Assembly: GCA_041394885.1 (NCBI GenBank)
Contig: JAWKHI010000032.1
Location: forward strand, 15,875-79,874
Reading direction: 5' to 3'
DNA from: DSOI01 sp041394885
GTDB taxonomy: Bacteria; Acidobacteriota; Terriglobia; Bryobacterales; Bryobacteraceae
Length of the DNA: 64,000 bases
Position numbers and translations under genes: made by a program
The notes under the pieces: model-generated
The model's input: the letters and a program-made list of their open reading frames with translations, nothing else
Database searches by the model: none
What the model was told of the DNA's origin: nothing
In this document: positions 17,290 through 25,637 of the stretch, in pieces
Layout of the letters: the number at the start of each line of letters is the position of its first letter
Position numbering within the stretch: the stretch's first letter is position 1

Positions 17290-18344
17290 GGCGCCGGCCG
17301 CCGGTAACTTTGAAACTTGATCTGGCCCGGAGCCGCGGAGCGCTCGCGGCGCGCCAACTCGGCCGCCTCCGCGGCCAGAGCCTTCGCCTCCGCCGCACGG
17401 CCCGATTCGAACAGCACCCGCACCAGCATGTTCTTCGGCGACGGATCGGCCGGCGTCAGTTCGATGGTCCGCCGCAGCCGTGCTTCGGCCTGCTCCCGCT
17501 TGCCCAGCCGCAACAGGCATCGCGCCAGGGCGAACTGCGCCGGCGCGTCGGCCGGCATCGCCTTCGCCGCCGCGTCGAGGTCCGGCTCGGCCGCCTGCCA
17601 CTCTCCCAGCGCCATTCGCGCCAATCCGCGCACCAGAAGCGCCGGGGCGTAACCCGCGTTGGCGGCGAGCTCGGCATCGATGTCTCCGATCGCCTCCTGC
17701 AACCGTCCGAGCCCATAGCGGGTCATGCCCCGGTGAAAGTTCGCCAGCGGTGTCTTCGGATCAATGGACACGGCACGATCGAAGGCCTCCAGCGCCTCTT
17801 CGCCGCGATGCACATTATGCAGTGCCCGGCCCAGGTTCAGGATCGCCTCCACGTCCCCCGGAGCCAACTCCGCCGCGCGGCTCAGGTGGCGCAGTGCCGC
17901 TTCGTTGTCGCCCCCATCCAACTGAGCCATCCCCTCGCCCAGATGCGCGCTTTCGAGCAACGCAGCCACCTTCTCATCGTCCGGCCAGCGTCGATGCGCC
18001 GGTTCGAGGATCTCGGTGGCCTCCAGAAACCGCTTCTCCCGGCCCGCATGCGTCCCGGCGGTCAGGTAGAACCGCTTTTCGGCCGGATAGCGTTTCAACC
18101 CGGCCCTGGCCGCCCGGTACAAGCCAACGGCGTCGCCTTGCAGTTGATAGACGCCGCAAAGCATGAGATGCGCTTCCACCGGCGCCGATGCCTGCTGCGT
18201 GCATTGGCGCAGCGCACTCTCGGCCGCGGTGAGGTCCCGCCGGCGCAGAGCTTCGGTTCCTTCCGCGCAAGGATCGGCCGGCCAACCCGTGCCGCCGGAC
18301 AGGATTGCCAGCAGAGTAATCGCATAACTTTGCGGAATCTTCAT
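17286..18344 (-). CDS. Exported TPR-repeat protein
   Basis: The 352-residue protein has an N-terminal signal sequence (ITLLAILSGGTGWPAD) and about eight tetratricopeptide repeats, e.g. VEAILNLGRALHNVHRGEEALEA and APAQFALARCLLRLGKREQA. TPR arrays serve as protein-protein scaffolds. It precedes and is translationally coupled to the FG-GAP/UnbV gene, a combination in which the TPR partner could recognise the secreted propeller; this pairing is inference. The gene diverges from the first Oar-like receptor gene, 91 bp away. Confidence 0.88.
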   Translation of the reverse strand: MKIPQSYAITLLAILSGGTGWPADPCAEGTEALRRRDLTAAESALRQCTQQASAPVEAHLMLCGVYQLQGDAVGLYRAARAGLKRYPAEKRFYLTAGTHAGREKRFLEATEILEPAHRRWPDDEKVAALLESAHLGEGMAQLDGGDNEAALRHLSRAAELAPGDVEAILNLGRALHNVHRGEEALEAFDRAVSIDPKTPLANFHRGMTRYGLGRLQEAIGDIDAELAANAGYAPALLVRGLARMALGEWQAAEPDLDAAAKAMPADAPAQFALARCLLRLGKREQAEARLRRTIELTPADPSPKNMLVRVLFESGRAAEAKALAAEAAELARRERSAAPGQIKFQSYRRPAP

Positions 18345-18370
18345 CTTTATGAAAATAAGGGCTTTATGTC

Positions 18371-18400
18371 TTGCGCCGCCCGGCGTGCTTACTGTATAGT
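18371..18400 (+). promoter_or_regulatory. Candidate promoter of the first Oar-like receptor gene
   Basis: TTGCGC (18371-18376) and TATAGT (18395-18400) are 18 bp apart, 36 bp before the start codon. The -10 element sits inside a palindromic region (see next entry). Confidence 0.4.
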
Positions 18401-18422
18401 TCAGAACAGTCTGGTCAGTAAG
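18388..18422. promoter_or_regulatory. Candidate operator: nested inverted repeats over the -10 region
   Basis: CTTACTG (18388-18394) is repeated inverted as CAGTAAG (18416-18422); nested in it, ACTGT (18391-18395) pairs with ACAGT (18406-18410). The symmetric region covers the candidate -10 box and start point, where a repressor dimer could act. Confidence 0.4.
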
Positions 18423-18435
18423 TGCATAGGGGTCT

Positions 18436-21400
18436 ATGATGAATCAATCTACACGATTAGTCCTTCTGTCTCTGGTCTCCTTGAGCCTGTTCGCGCAAGG
18501 CGAACGCGGCACTTTCAACGGTACCATCTCGGATCCGACCGGCGCCGTGATTCCCGCCGCCACGGTCAAGGCGCGCAACACCGAAACCGGCATTGAGGCC
18601 GCCGCGGAAACCACCACCGCCGGCGTCTATCGCATGCCCTATCTTTCCCCCGGCACCTACACGATCAGCGTCGCCGCGCCAGGGTTCAAGACGTCGGTCC
18701 GCGAGAACATCGTCCTCGCCGTCGCACAGACGCTGACGGTCGACTTTACCGTGGAAGTGGGTCAGGTCACCGATTCGGTCACCGTCTCCTCCGAGCCGCC
18801 GCTCCTCGAGACTGGCACCGCTGAAATCGGGTCCTACGTGTCAAAGAAGGAGTTCGACACTTGGCCCATCACGGTCGGCGACGGACGCCGTCAGATCCAG
18901 CAATTCATCTTCACGTCACTCCCGGGAACGGTGGGAGGCACGTTCCAGGGTTCAATCAACGGTGGCCAGTATTACTCCCACGAGATCCTGATCGATGGCA
19001 TTTCGATCGGCCGGTTTGACCTCCAGGGCGGGTCCAACAACGAGTTCAGCCCTTCGGCGGAAGCGGTGTCGCAATTCAAGCTCCAAACCGGCACCGTCAG
19101 CGCGCAGTACACCGGCGCGCAAACATCGGTCGCCAACTTCGCCACCAAGAGTGGCACCAACTCCCTGCACGGTAGCGGTTACTGGTACATCCAGAACGAC
19201 GCCTTGCGCGCCAACGGCTGGAACAACAACGCCTCCGGCATCAAGCGGCAGCCATTCAAGCAGAATAACTATGGCTACTCGGTGGGCGGGCCGGTCATGT
19301 TCCCCAAAGTTTATGACGGCCGTAACAAAACGTTCTTCTTTCACAACCTCGAGCGCACCAAGGTGAAGGACTATCGATCGACCAGCTTCACCCAACTCCC
19401 CATTCCGGAATTCAAGCAGGGTAACTTCTCCCGCCTGTTCAACAGCGCTTTCACCGGAAACGCCAATTCCGGCACCATGGTGGGAACCGACGCCGCCGGG
19501 CGCTCCGTTCAGTTCGGTGCGATCTACGACCCCTCCTCCGCTCGCCAGGTCGGCAACACCTGGGTGCGCGATCCGTTCCCCGGTAACATCGTCCCGCAGG
19601 GACGCTGGAGTCCGGTAGCGGCCAAAATCGTCAACGAGGTCGGTATCGACGATCCGCTGTTTGATTCGATGCTGAACAACATGCCGGCCATCGGCGCCTG
19701 CTGCCCGAACTTCAACGAGTGGATGCTCAACCTCAAAGGCGACCACAATTTCAGTTCCTCTAATCGCATTTCCGCCCTCTACAACCGCAATTTCCGCGAG
19801 CGCAACAATTCGCCCGGTGGACGCTGGGGCGTTCCTCCCGGACGGCCCACCGGCGTCTATCAGTTGCAGAAAACCCCCGGCACCGCGGTCCGCTTGTCCT
19901 GGGATTCCACCGTGCGGCCGACCATTCTCAACCACGCCGCCATCGGCTACAACCGCTTTGGCAACGCCAATGAGAGCGTCTTTGTGGATCAGGACTGGCC
20001 TTCCAAAATCGGCCTGCAAAACGTTCCCGGCACCACCTTCCCCACTCTCGTTTTCGGCGGGCAGCCGTTCCAGGGCGGCGGCATCGGCGCCGGTGGGCGT
20101 CTCGGTTCCGGCAACGCTGGCCTCGGCTACAACGGCAGCACCATTCTCCAGGACGATGTCACCATCATCCACGGCAAGCATAACTTCAAGGTCGGCATGG
20201 AGCACCGGCGGTATTACTACAACAACCGCAATAAGTCCGGCTCCGGTAACTTCAATTTCTCACCCGATCAGACCGCCCTTCCGGGCTTCCTCAACCAGAC
20301 CGGGCACTCCTTCGCCAGTTTTCTGCTGGGCGCGGTCCAAAGCACCAACCGATCCGTCAACGTCGCCAATCCCGGCTATCGCTGGCGCAACGTCGGCTTC
20401 TATTTCATGGACGACTGGAAGGCTTCCAAGAAGCTGACCGTGAACGTCGGCCTGCGCTGGGAGATCACCGGCGGCCTCATCGAAGTGGCCGGCCGGATGT
20501 CGGGCGTCGATCTGTCTCTTCCCAACCCCGGCGCCGCAAACCGCCTCGGTGCGCTCGTTTTCGTCGAGGATCAGAACCGCAAGGGCTTCATGAGCACTTA
20601 CTGGAAACAGATCTCGCCGAAACTCGGCCTCGCGTATGAGGTCAACGAGAAACTCGTGGTCCGCGGCGGCTATGGCATCAATAACATGCCGCCCAACATG
20701 AACGGCTTCAGCTTCCCGGGTACGCTCGGCTACAACGGCGCCATCAACGTCAATTCGTCCAATACGCAATTGCGCTTCGCCCAGGAGCCGGTCATGTATC
20801 TCCAGGATCGCTACCCGGACTTTACCGCTACTCTGCCGAACAAGAACCCGGCGCTTTCCAATGGGCTCGGCATCGGCTACATCGGACCGGATTCCAACCG
20901 GCTGGCTTACACCCAGAACTGGAACGTCGGCATCCAGTATCAACTGCCGGCCTCCACCGTTCTCGAGATCAACTACATCGGCAATAAAGGAACGCGCCTG
21001 GAAGCCGACGGTTACGGAGAACTCAATTCGCTGCCGGTGAGCACGCTCGCTCTCGGCAACATCCTGGGCGATCAGTGGTCGCCCGCCACTGGGATCCCGC
21101 AGCCGTTCCCGGGCTTCGCTGGCCGTGTCAATCAGGCGCTGCGCCCCTACCCGCAGTTCACCAGCGTCAGCCAGATCTTCAACCCCTGGGGTAACTCGCT
21201 CTATAACTCGCTCCAGGTCCAGGCGACGCGGCACTGGCGCGGCGGCCTCTCGGTTCTGGCCGCCTACACATGGTCCAAAGCGCTTGGGCTCACCTCGAGC
21301 GCGATCGATGGCGAGCAGCCGTCCGACCAGTTCAACCGCGGGCTGGACCGCACCATCACTTCCTTCAACATCCCCCATTTCTTCAAGGGAACCTGGATCT

Positions 21401-21957
21401 ACGAACTGCCCATCGGCAACGGCAAGCTCATCAACGTGCCCGGCACCATGGGCAAGATACTCGGCGGCTGGCAGCTCACCGGCAACCACCAGATCCGATC
21501 CGGTTTCCCTGTGTCCATCGGGACCGGCGGCATCAGCAATCCCTTCGGAGCCGCCCGCGCCGACTATGTGTCGGGGCAGAACATCGTCATCGACGGAGGT
21601 GCCCCCATCGTGTTCCGCGGCTCCCGCGGCGCGCCTTCCTACCTGAACGTGGGTGCTTTTTCGAATCCACCGGTGCATCCCGGCGGCAACAACATCATCA
21701 CGCGCCTGGGCACGCTCTCCAAGTTCCTGCCTAACGTGCGGGACCGCCATCTCGTCACCGAAGATCTGGCCCTTCAGAAGATTTTCCAGCTCGACGAGCA
21801 TCGCAGCTTCGAAATCCGCGGCGTGTTCCTGAACCCGTTCAACCGCCACGGCGTCGGTGGACTGGTCACCAACATCACCAACCCGTTCTTCGGCCAGTAC
21901 ACGGGTGTGCAGTTGGGCGGACGCAACATCGAGCTGTCGGCCCGCGTGACGTTCTAG
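18436..21957 (+). CDS. Oar-like TonB-dependent outer-membrane receptor, tandem copy 1
   Basis: The protein has 1173 residues: signal peptide (to about SLSLFAQ), a carboxypeptidase-regulatory-like beta-sandwich (about 22-110, GTFNGTISDPTGAVIPAATV), a TonB plug region (about 120-260, with INGGQYYSHEILIDGI and NFATKSGTNSLHGSGY) and a long beta-barrel ending in an aromatic residue (LSARVTF). It belongs to the large Oar/SusC-like receptors of Acidobacteria thought to take up complex glycans or peptides; the substrate is unknown. AGGGG at 18428-18432 fits the second ATG (18439) better than the first (18436). It aligns almost without gaps with the next gene. A minus-strand open frame inside it is a shadow. 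Confidence 0.92.
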   Translation: MMNQSTRLVLLSLVSLSLFAQGERGTFNGTISDPTGAVIPAATVKARNTETGIEAAAETTTAGVYRMPYLSPGTYTISVAAPGFKTSVRENIVLAVAQTLTVDFTVEVGQVTDSVTVSSEPPLLETGTAEIGSYVSKKEFDTWPITVGDGRRQIQQFIFTSLPGTVGGTFQGSINGGQYYSHEILIDGISIGRFDLQGGSNNEFSPSAEAVSQFKLQTGTVSAQYTGAQTSVANFATKSGTNSLHGSGYWYIQNDALRANGWNNNASGIKRQPFKQNNYGYSVGGPVMFPKVYDGRNKTFFFHNLERTKVKDYRSTSFTQLPIPEFKQGNFSRLFNSAFTGNANSGTMVGTDAAGRSVQFGAIYDPSSARQVGNTWVRDPFPGNIVPQGRWSPVAAKIVNEVGIDDPLFDSMLNNMPAIGACCPNFNEWMLNLKGDHNFSSSNRISALYNRNFRERNNSPGGRWGVPPGRPTGVYQLQKTPGTAVRLSWDSTVRPTILNHAAIGYNRFGNANESVFVDQDWPSKIGLQNVPGTTFPTLVFGGQPFQGGGIGAGGRLGSGNAGLGYNGSTILQDDVTIIHGKHNFKVGMEHRRYYYNNRNKSGSGNFNFSPDQTALPGFLNQTGHSFASFLLGAVQSTNRSVNVANPGYRWRNVGFYFMDDWKASKKLTVNVGLRWEITGGLIEVAGRMSGVDLSLPNPGAANRLGALVFVEDQNRKGFMSTYWKQISPKLGLAYEVNEKLVVRGGYGINNMPPNMNGFSFPGTLGYNGAINVNSSNTQLRFAQEPVMYLQDRYPDFTATLPNKNPALSNGLGIGYIGPDSNRLAYTQNWNVGIQYQLPASTVLEINYIGNKGTRLEADGYGELNSLPVSTLALGNILGDQWSPATGIPQPFPGFAGRVNQALRPYPQFTSVSQIFNPWGNSLYNSLQVQATRHWRGGLSVLAAYTWSKALGLTSSAIDGEQPSDQFNRGLDRTITSFNIPHFFKGTWIYELPIGNGKLINVPGTMGKILGGWQLTGNHQIRSGFPVSIGTGGISNPFGAARADYVSGQNIVIDGGAPIVFRGSRGAPSYLNVGAFSNPPVHPGGNNIITRLGTLSKFLPNVRDRHLVTEDLALQKIFQLDEHRSFEIRGVFLNPFNRHGVGGLVTNITNPFFGQYTGVQLGGRNIELSARVTF

Positions 21958-21969
21958 CTCCTCGAACGG

Positions 21970-21997
21970 TGCGGGCTGAAGCCGAGCGAGGCCCGCA
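21970..21997 (+). terminator. Stem-loop after receptor copy 1, possible terminator
   Basis: TGCGGGC (21970-21976) pairs with GCCCGCA (21991-21997), 12 bases after the stop codon. There is no T tract, so termination is uncertain; it may only protect the mRNA end. Confidence 0.3.
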
Positions 21998-22016
21998 TCG
22001 TCGGAAATGGCTAATC

Positions 22017-22056
22017 GTTTAAGAATTAAGCTTCTTAAACATTGATTGACTATAAT
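22017..22056. promoter_or_regulatory. Palindromic operator candidate and TATAAT box of receptor copy 2
   Basis: A perfect 9-bp inverted repeat, GTTTAAGAA (22017-22025) and TTCTTAAAC (22032-22040) with six bases between, stands ten bases before TATAAT (22051-22056). It occupies the -35 region, where no TTGACA-like box is seen, so an activator or repressor dimer may bind here. It is unlike the palindrome in front of copy 1. Confidence 0.5.
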
Positions 22057-22118
22057 TCATTAAGCCTATATCGTTTCCTGTAAGGCCTGCCTGAGGCGGG
22101 ACCTTCAGGAGGCGGTCT

Positions 22119-25100
22119 ATGCGTACGATCCGGGTCTTTCTGTTTGTTTCCACGGCAGTTGCCTTCCTTCATGCTCAGGGTGAACGTGGCACGTTCAACG
22201 GCACCATCGGTGATCCAACCGGAGCCGTTATCCCCGCGGCCAGCGTGAAGGCCCGCAATAATGCCACCGGCGTCGAGGCGACCTCGGAAACGACGACCGC
22301 CGGCGTTTACCGGATGCCGTACCTTTCCCCCGGCACCTACACCATCACCGTCACCGCGCCAGGATTCAAGACCGCTGTCCGCGAGAACGTGATCCTCGCT
22401 GTCGCGCAGACCCTCACCATCGACTTTACTCTCGAAGTGGGCCAAGTCAGTGACTCGGTCACGGTTTCCTCCGAACCTCCCTTGCTCGAAACCGGCACCG
22501 CCGAAATCGGCTCCTATGTCTCGAAAAAGGAGTTCGACACATGGCCCATCACGGTCGGCGACGGCCGGCGCCAGATTCAGCAGTTCATCTTCACCTCGTT
22601 GCCCGGCACCGTCGGCAGCACCTTCCAGGGCTCCATCAATGGCGGCCAATACTACTCCCACGAGATTCTCATCGACGGCATCTCGGTGGGCCGGTTCGAT
22701 CTGCAAGGTGGATCGAACAACGAGTTCAGCCCATCGGCGGAGTCGATCTCCGAGTTCAAGCTGCAGACCGGCACTGTGAGCGCCCAATACACCGGCGCGC
22801 AGACGTCGGTGGCGAACTTCGCCACCAAAAGCGGCACCAACAGTCTCCACGGCAGCGCCTACTACTACGTGCAAAACGACGCCCTTCGCGCCAACGGCTG
22901 GAACAACAACGCCGCCGGGTTGGCGCGCCAACCCTTCAAGCAGAACAACTACGGCTACTCCGTCGGCGGGCCGGTCCTGTTTCCCAAGATTTATGACGGC
23001 CGCAACAAGTCGTTCTTCTACCACAACCTCGAGCGGACGAAGGTGAAGAACTTCACCTCCACCGGGTTTTCGCAACTGCCGACGCAGGACTTCAAACGCG
23101 GCGATTTCTCGCGGCTATTCAGTTCCGCCTTCACCGGTAACAATGCCTCCGGCAGCATGGCCGGCACCGACGCCGCCGGACGCTCGGTCCAGTTCGGCGC
23201 CATCTACGATCCCACTACCGCGCGGCAGGTAGGCAATACCTGGGTTCGTGACCCGTTCCCCGGCAACATCGTTCCGCAGAACCGCTGGAGCCCCGTCAGC
23301 ACCAAGATCGTCAACGATGTCGGCATCGACGACCCGTTGTTCGACACCATGCTCCGCAACATCCCCAACCTCGGCGCGTGTTGCCCGAACTTCGACGAAT
23401 GGATGCTTACTCTCAAGGGTGACCATAACTTCAATTCCTCCCATCGCGTCTCGGGTCTGTTCAATCGGAACTTCCGCGAGCGCAACAACTCGCCCGGCGG
23501 ACGCTGGGGCGTGCCTCCCGGACGGCCCACCGGCGTCTACCAGTTGCAGAAGACGCCCGGAACCATGGTCCGCTTCTCCTACGATGGCACCATTTCCCCG
23601 ACCATTCTCAATCACTTCGCCTTGGGCTATAACCGTTTCGGCAATAACAATGAGAGCGTCTACGTGGATCAGGACTGGCCGCAGAAACTCGGAATCCAGA
23701 ACGTTCCAGGCACTCACTTCCCCGTGCTCACCTTCGGCGGACAGCCGTTCCAGGGCGGCGGCATCGGCGCCGGCGGCAGGTTGTCGTCGGGGAACCGCGG
23801 CGGATCCTACAACGGATCCACCATCTTGCAGGATGACATCACGCTCATCCGCGGCAAGCACAACTTCAAGCTGGGATTCGAGCATCGGCGCTATTACTTC
23901 AACATCCGCAATAAGTCCGGATCGGGAGACTTCAATTTCTCGCCGAACCAGACCGCGCAGCCGGGCTTCATCAACCAGACGGGCCATTCGTTCGCGAGTT
24001 TCCTGCTGGGCGCGGTGAACAACACCAGCCGCTCCATCTCACCGGTGAACTTCGGCTACCGTTGGCGTAATGCCGGCTTCTACTTCATGGACGACTGGAA
24101 GGCCACCCGCAAACTGACGTTTAACCTCGGTTTGCGTTGGGAAGTCACCGGCGGATTGGTCGAAGTGGCCGGACGCATGTCCGGCGTCGATCTCGGTCTT
24201 GCCAATCCCGGCGCGGGCAACCGTTCCGGCGCTTTGGTGTTCGTCGACGATCTCAATCGCAAAGGCTTCCAGAACACCTACTGGTTCCAGATTTCGCCTA
24301 AGTTCGGCTTCGCTTATGAAGTGAACCAGAAACTCGTCATGCGCGGTGGGTACGGCATCAACAACATGCCGCCGAACATGAATGGCTTCTCCTTCCCGGG
24401 TACCCTCGGCTATAGCGGTTCTATCGCCGTGAACTCCGGCAACACCCCGCTCCGCTTCATCGAAGAGCCCGTGATGTACCTCCAGGACCGGTATCCCGAT
24501 TTCACCGCCGTCCTCCCGAACAAGAATCCGTCGCTCTCCAACAACCTCGGCATCGGCTACATCGCCCCGGACTCCAACCGCCTCGGCTACACCCAGAACT
24601 GGAACCTCGGCTTCCAGTATCAACTTCCGGCCGCCACCGTTCTCGAAATGAACTACGTGGGTAACAAAGGCACGCGGCTCGAGGCGAACGGTCTCGACAA
24701 TCTGAACGCACTCCCCTCCACGCTGCTTTCCATGGGCAACGTGCTCGGCGAGCAATGGTCCCCCGCCACCGGGATTCCGCAACCCTACCCCGGTTTCGCC
24801 GGTTCGGTGACGCGCGCGCTGTCCCCCTATCCCCAGTTTTCGAGCGTCGGCCAGATTTTCGCCAACTTCGGTACCTCGTTCTACAACTCGCTGCAGGTGC
24901 AGGCGACGCGCCACTTCCGCGACGGCTTGGCGATCCTGGGCGCCTACACGTGGTCCAAGGCGATTGCGCTCAATTCGAGCTCCATCGATGGCGAGACGGC
25001 CGCCGATACCTTCAACCGCGGCCTCGAGCGCAGTATCGCCTCGTTCCACAATCCGCACGTGGCCAAGTTGACCTGGATCTACGAACTGCCCATCGGTCCG

Positions 25101-25634
25101 GGGAAAGCGGTTAACATCAGCGGCCTCGCCGGCCGTGTCATCGGCGGATGGCAGTTGACCGGGAACCACCAGTTCCGCGCCGGCGATCCCATTGGCATCG
25201 GCACTGGCGGCATCAACAATCCCGTGGGCGCGGCCCGGGCAGACCTGGTGACCGGTGTCCCGATCATCGTCAACGGCGACGCTCCCATCAATTTCCGCGG
25301 CGTCCGTGGCGGGCAGACGTATCTGAATCCGTCCGCCTTCACCAATCCTCCCGTCCATCCCGGCGGGCGCAACGTCATCACCCGTCTCGGCACACTGCCG
25401 GACCGGTTGCCCAACATCCGCAGCTCCCATTTCGTGAATGAGGATCTCGGGCTCGAGAAGATCTTCCAGATCGACGAGCATCGCAGCGTCGAGTTGCGCG
25501 GCGTGTTCCTGAACCCGTTCAACCGCCACACGCGAAGCGGCCTGGTCACCAACATTACGGACCCGAACTTCGGCCAGTTCACCGGTGCCTCCGGGCAGCG
25601 CAACGTCGAGTTGTCCCTTCGCCTGACGTTCTAG
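22119..25634 (+). CDS. Oar-like TonB-dependent outer-membrane receptor, tandem copy 2
   Basis: This 1171-residue paralogue of the preceding gene has the same order: signal peptide (MRTIRVFLFVSTAVAFLHAQ), carboxypeptidase-regulatory-like domain (GTFNGTIGDPTGAVIPAASV), plug (INGGQYYSHEILIDGI) and barrel ending LSLRLTF. AGGAGG at 22108-22113 gives a good ribosome-binding site. The two copies keep long identical blocks in domain and plug and differ mainly in scattered barrel positions, as expected after tandem duplication. A leader hairpin (CCTGCC/GGCGGG, about 22086-22100) lies just before the ribosome-binding site. Ligand unknown. Confidence 0.92.
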   Translation: MRTIRVFLFVSTAVAFLHAQGERGTFNGTIGDPTGAVIPAASVKARNNATGVEATSETTTAGVYRMPYLSPGTYTITVTAPGFKTAVRENVILAVAQTLTIDFTLEVGQVSDSVTVSSEPPLLETGTAEIGSYVSKKEFDTWPITVGDGRRQIQQFIFTSLPGTVGSTFQGSINGGQYYSHEILIDGISVGRFDLQGGSNNEFSPSAESISEFKLQTGTVSAQYTGAQTSVANFATKSGTNSLHGSAYYYVQNDALRANGWNNNAAGLARQPFKQNNYGYSVGGPVLFPKIYDGRNKSFFYHNLERTKVKNFTSTGFSQLPTQDFKRGDFSRLFSSAFTGNNASGSMAGTDAAGRSVQFGAIYDPTTARQVGNTWVRDPFPGNIVPQNRWSPVSTKIVNDVGIDDPLFDTMLRNIPNLGACCPNFDEWMLTLKGDHNFNSSHRVSGLFNRNFRERNNSPGGRWGVPPGRPTGVYQLQKTPGTMVRFSYDGTISPTILNHFALGYNRFGNNNESVYVDQDWPQKLGIQNVPGTHFPVLTFGGQPFQGGGIGAGGRLSSGNRGGSYNGSTILQDDITLIRGKHNFKLGFEHRRYYFNIRNKSGSGDFNFSPNQTAQPGFINQTGHSFASFLLGAVNNTSRSISPVNFGYRWRNAGFYFMDDWKATRKLTFNLGLRWEVTGGLVEVAGRMSGVDLGLANPGAGNRSGALVFVDDLNRKGFQNTYWFQISPKFGFAYEVNQKLVMRGGYGINNMPPNMNGFSFPGTLGYSGSIAVNSGNTPLRFIEEPVMYLQDRYPDFTAVLPNKNPSLSNNLGIGYIAPDSNRLGYTQNWNLGFQYQLPAATVLEMNYVGNKGTRLEANGLDNLNALPSTLLSMGNVLGEQWSPATGIPQPYPGFAGSVTRALSPYPQFSSVGQIFANFGTSFYNSLQVQATRHFRDGLAILGAYTWSKAIALNSSSIDGETAADTFNRGLERSIASFHNPHVAKLTWIYELPIGPGKAVNISGLAGRVIGGWQLTGNHQFRAGDPIGIGTGGINNPVGAARADLVTGVPIIVNGDAPINFRGVRGGQTYLNPSAFTNPPVHPGGRNVITRLGTLPDRLPNIRSSHFVNEDLGLEKIFQIDEHRSVELRGVFLNPFNRHTRSGLVTNITDPNFGQFTGASGQRNVELSLRLTF

Positions 25635-25637
25635 GGC

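Noticed and set aside
20260..21849. 529-codon minus-strand open frame inside receptor copy 1 (and a 496-codon one in copy 2 at 24039-25529)
   Set aside because: Both mirror the conserved receptor frame in the opposite strand; the two shadows resemble each other only because the receptors are paralogues.
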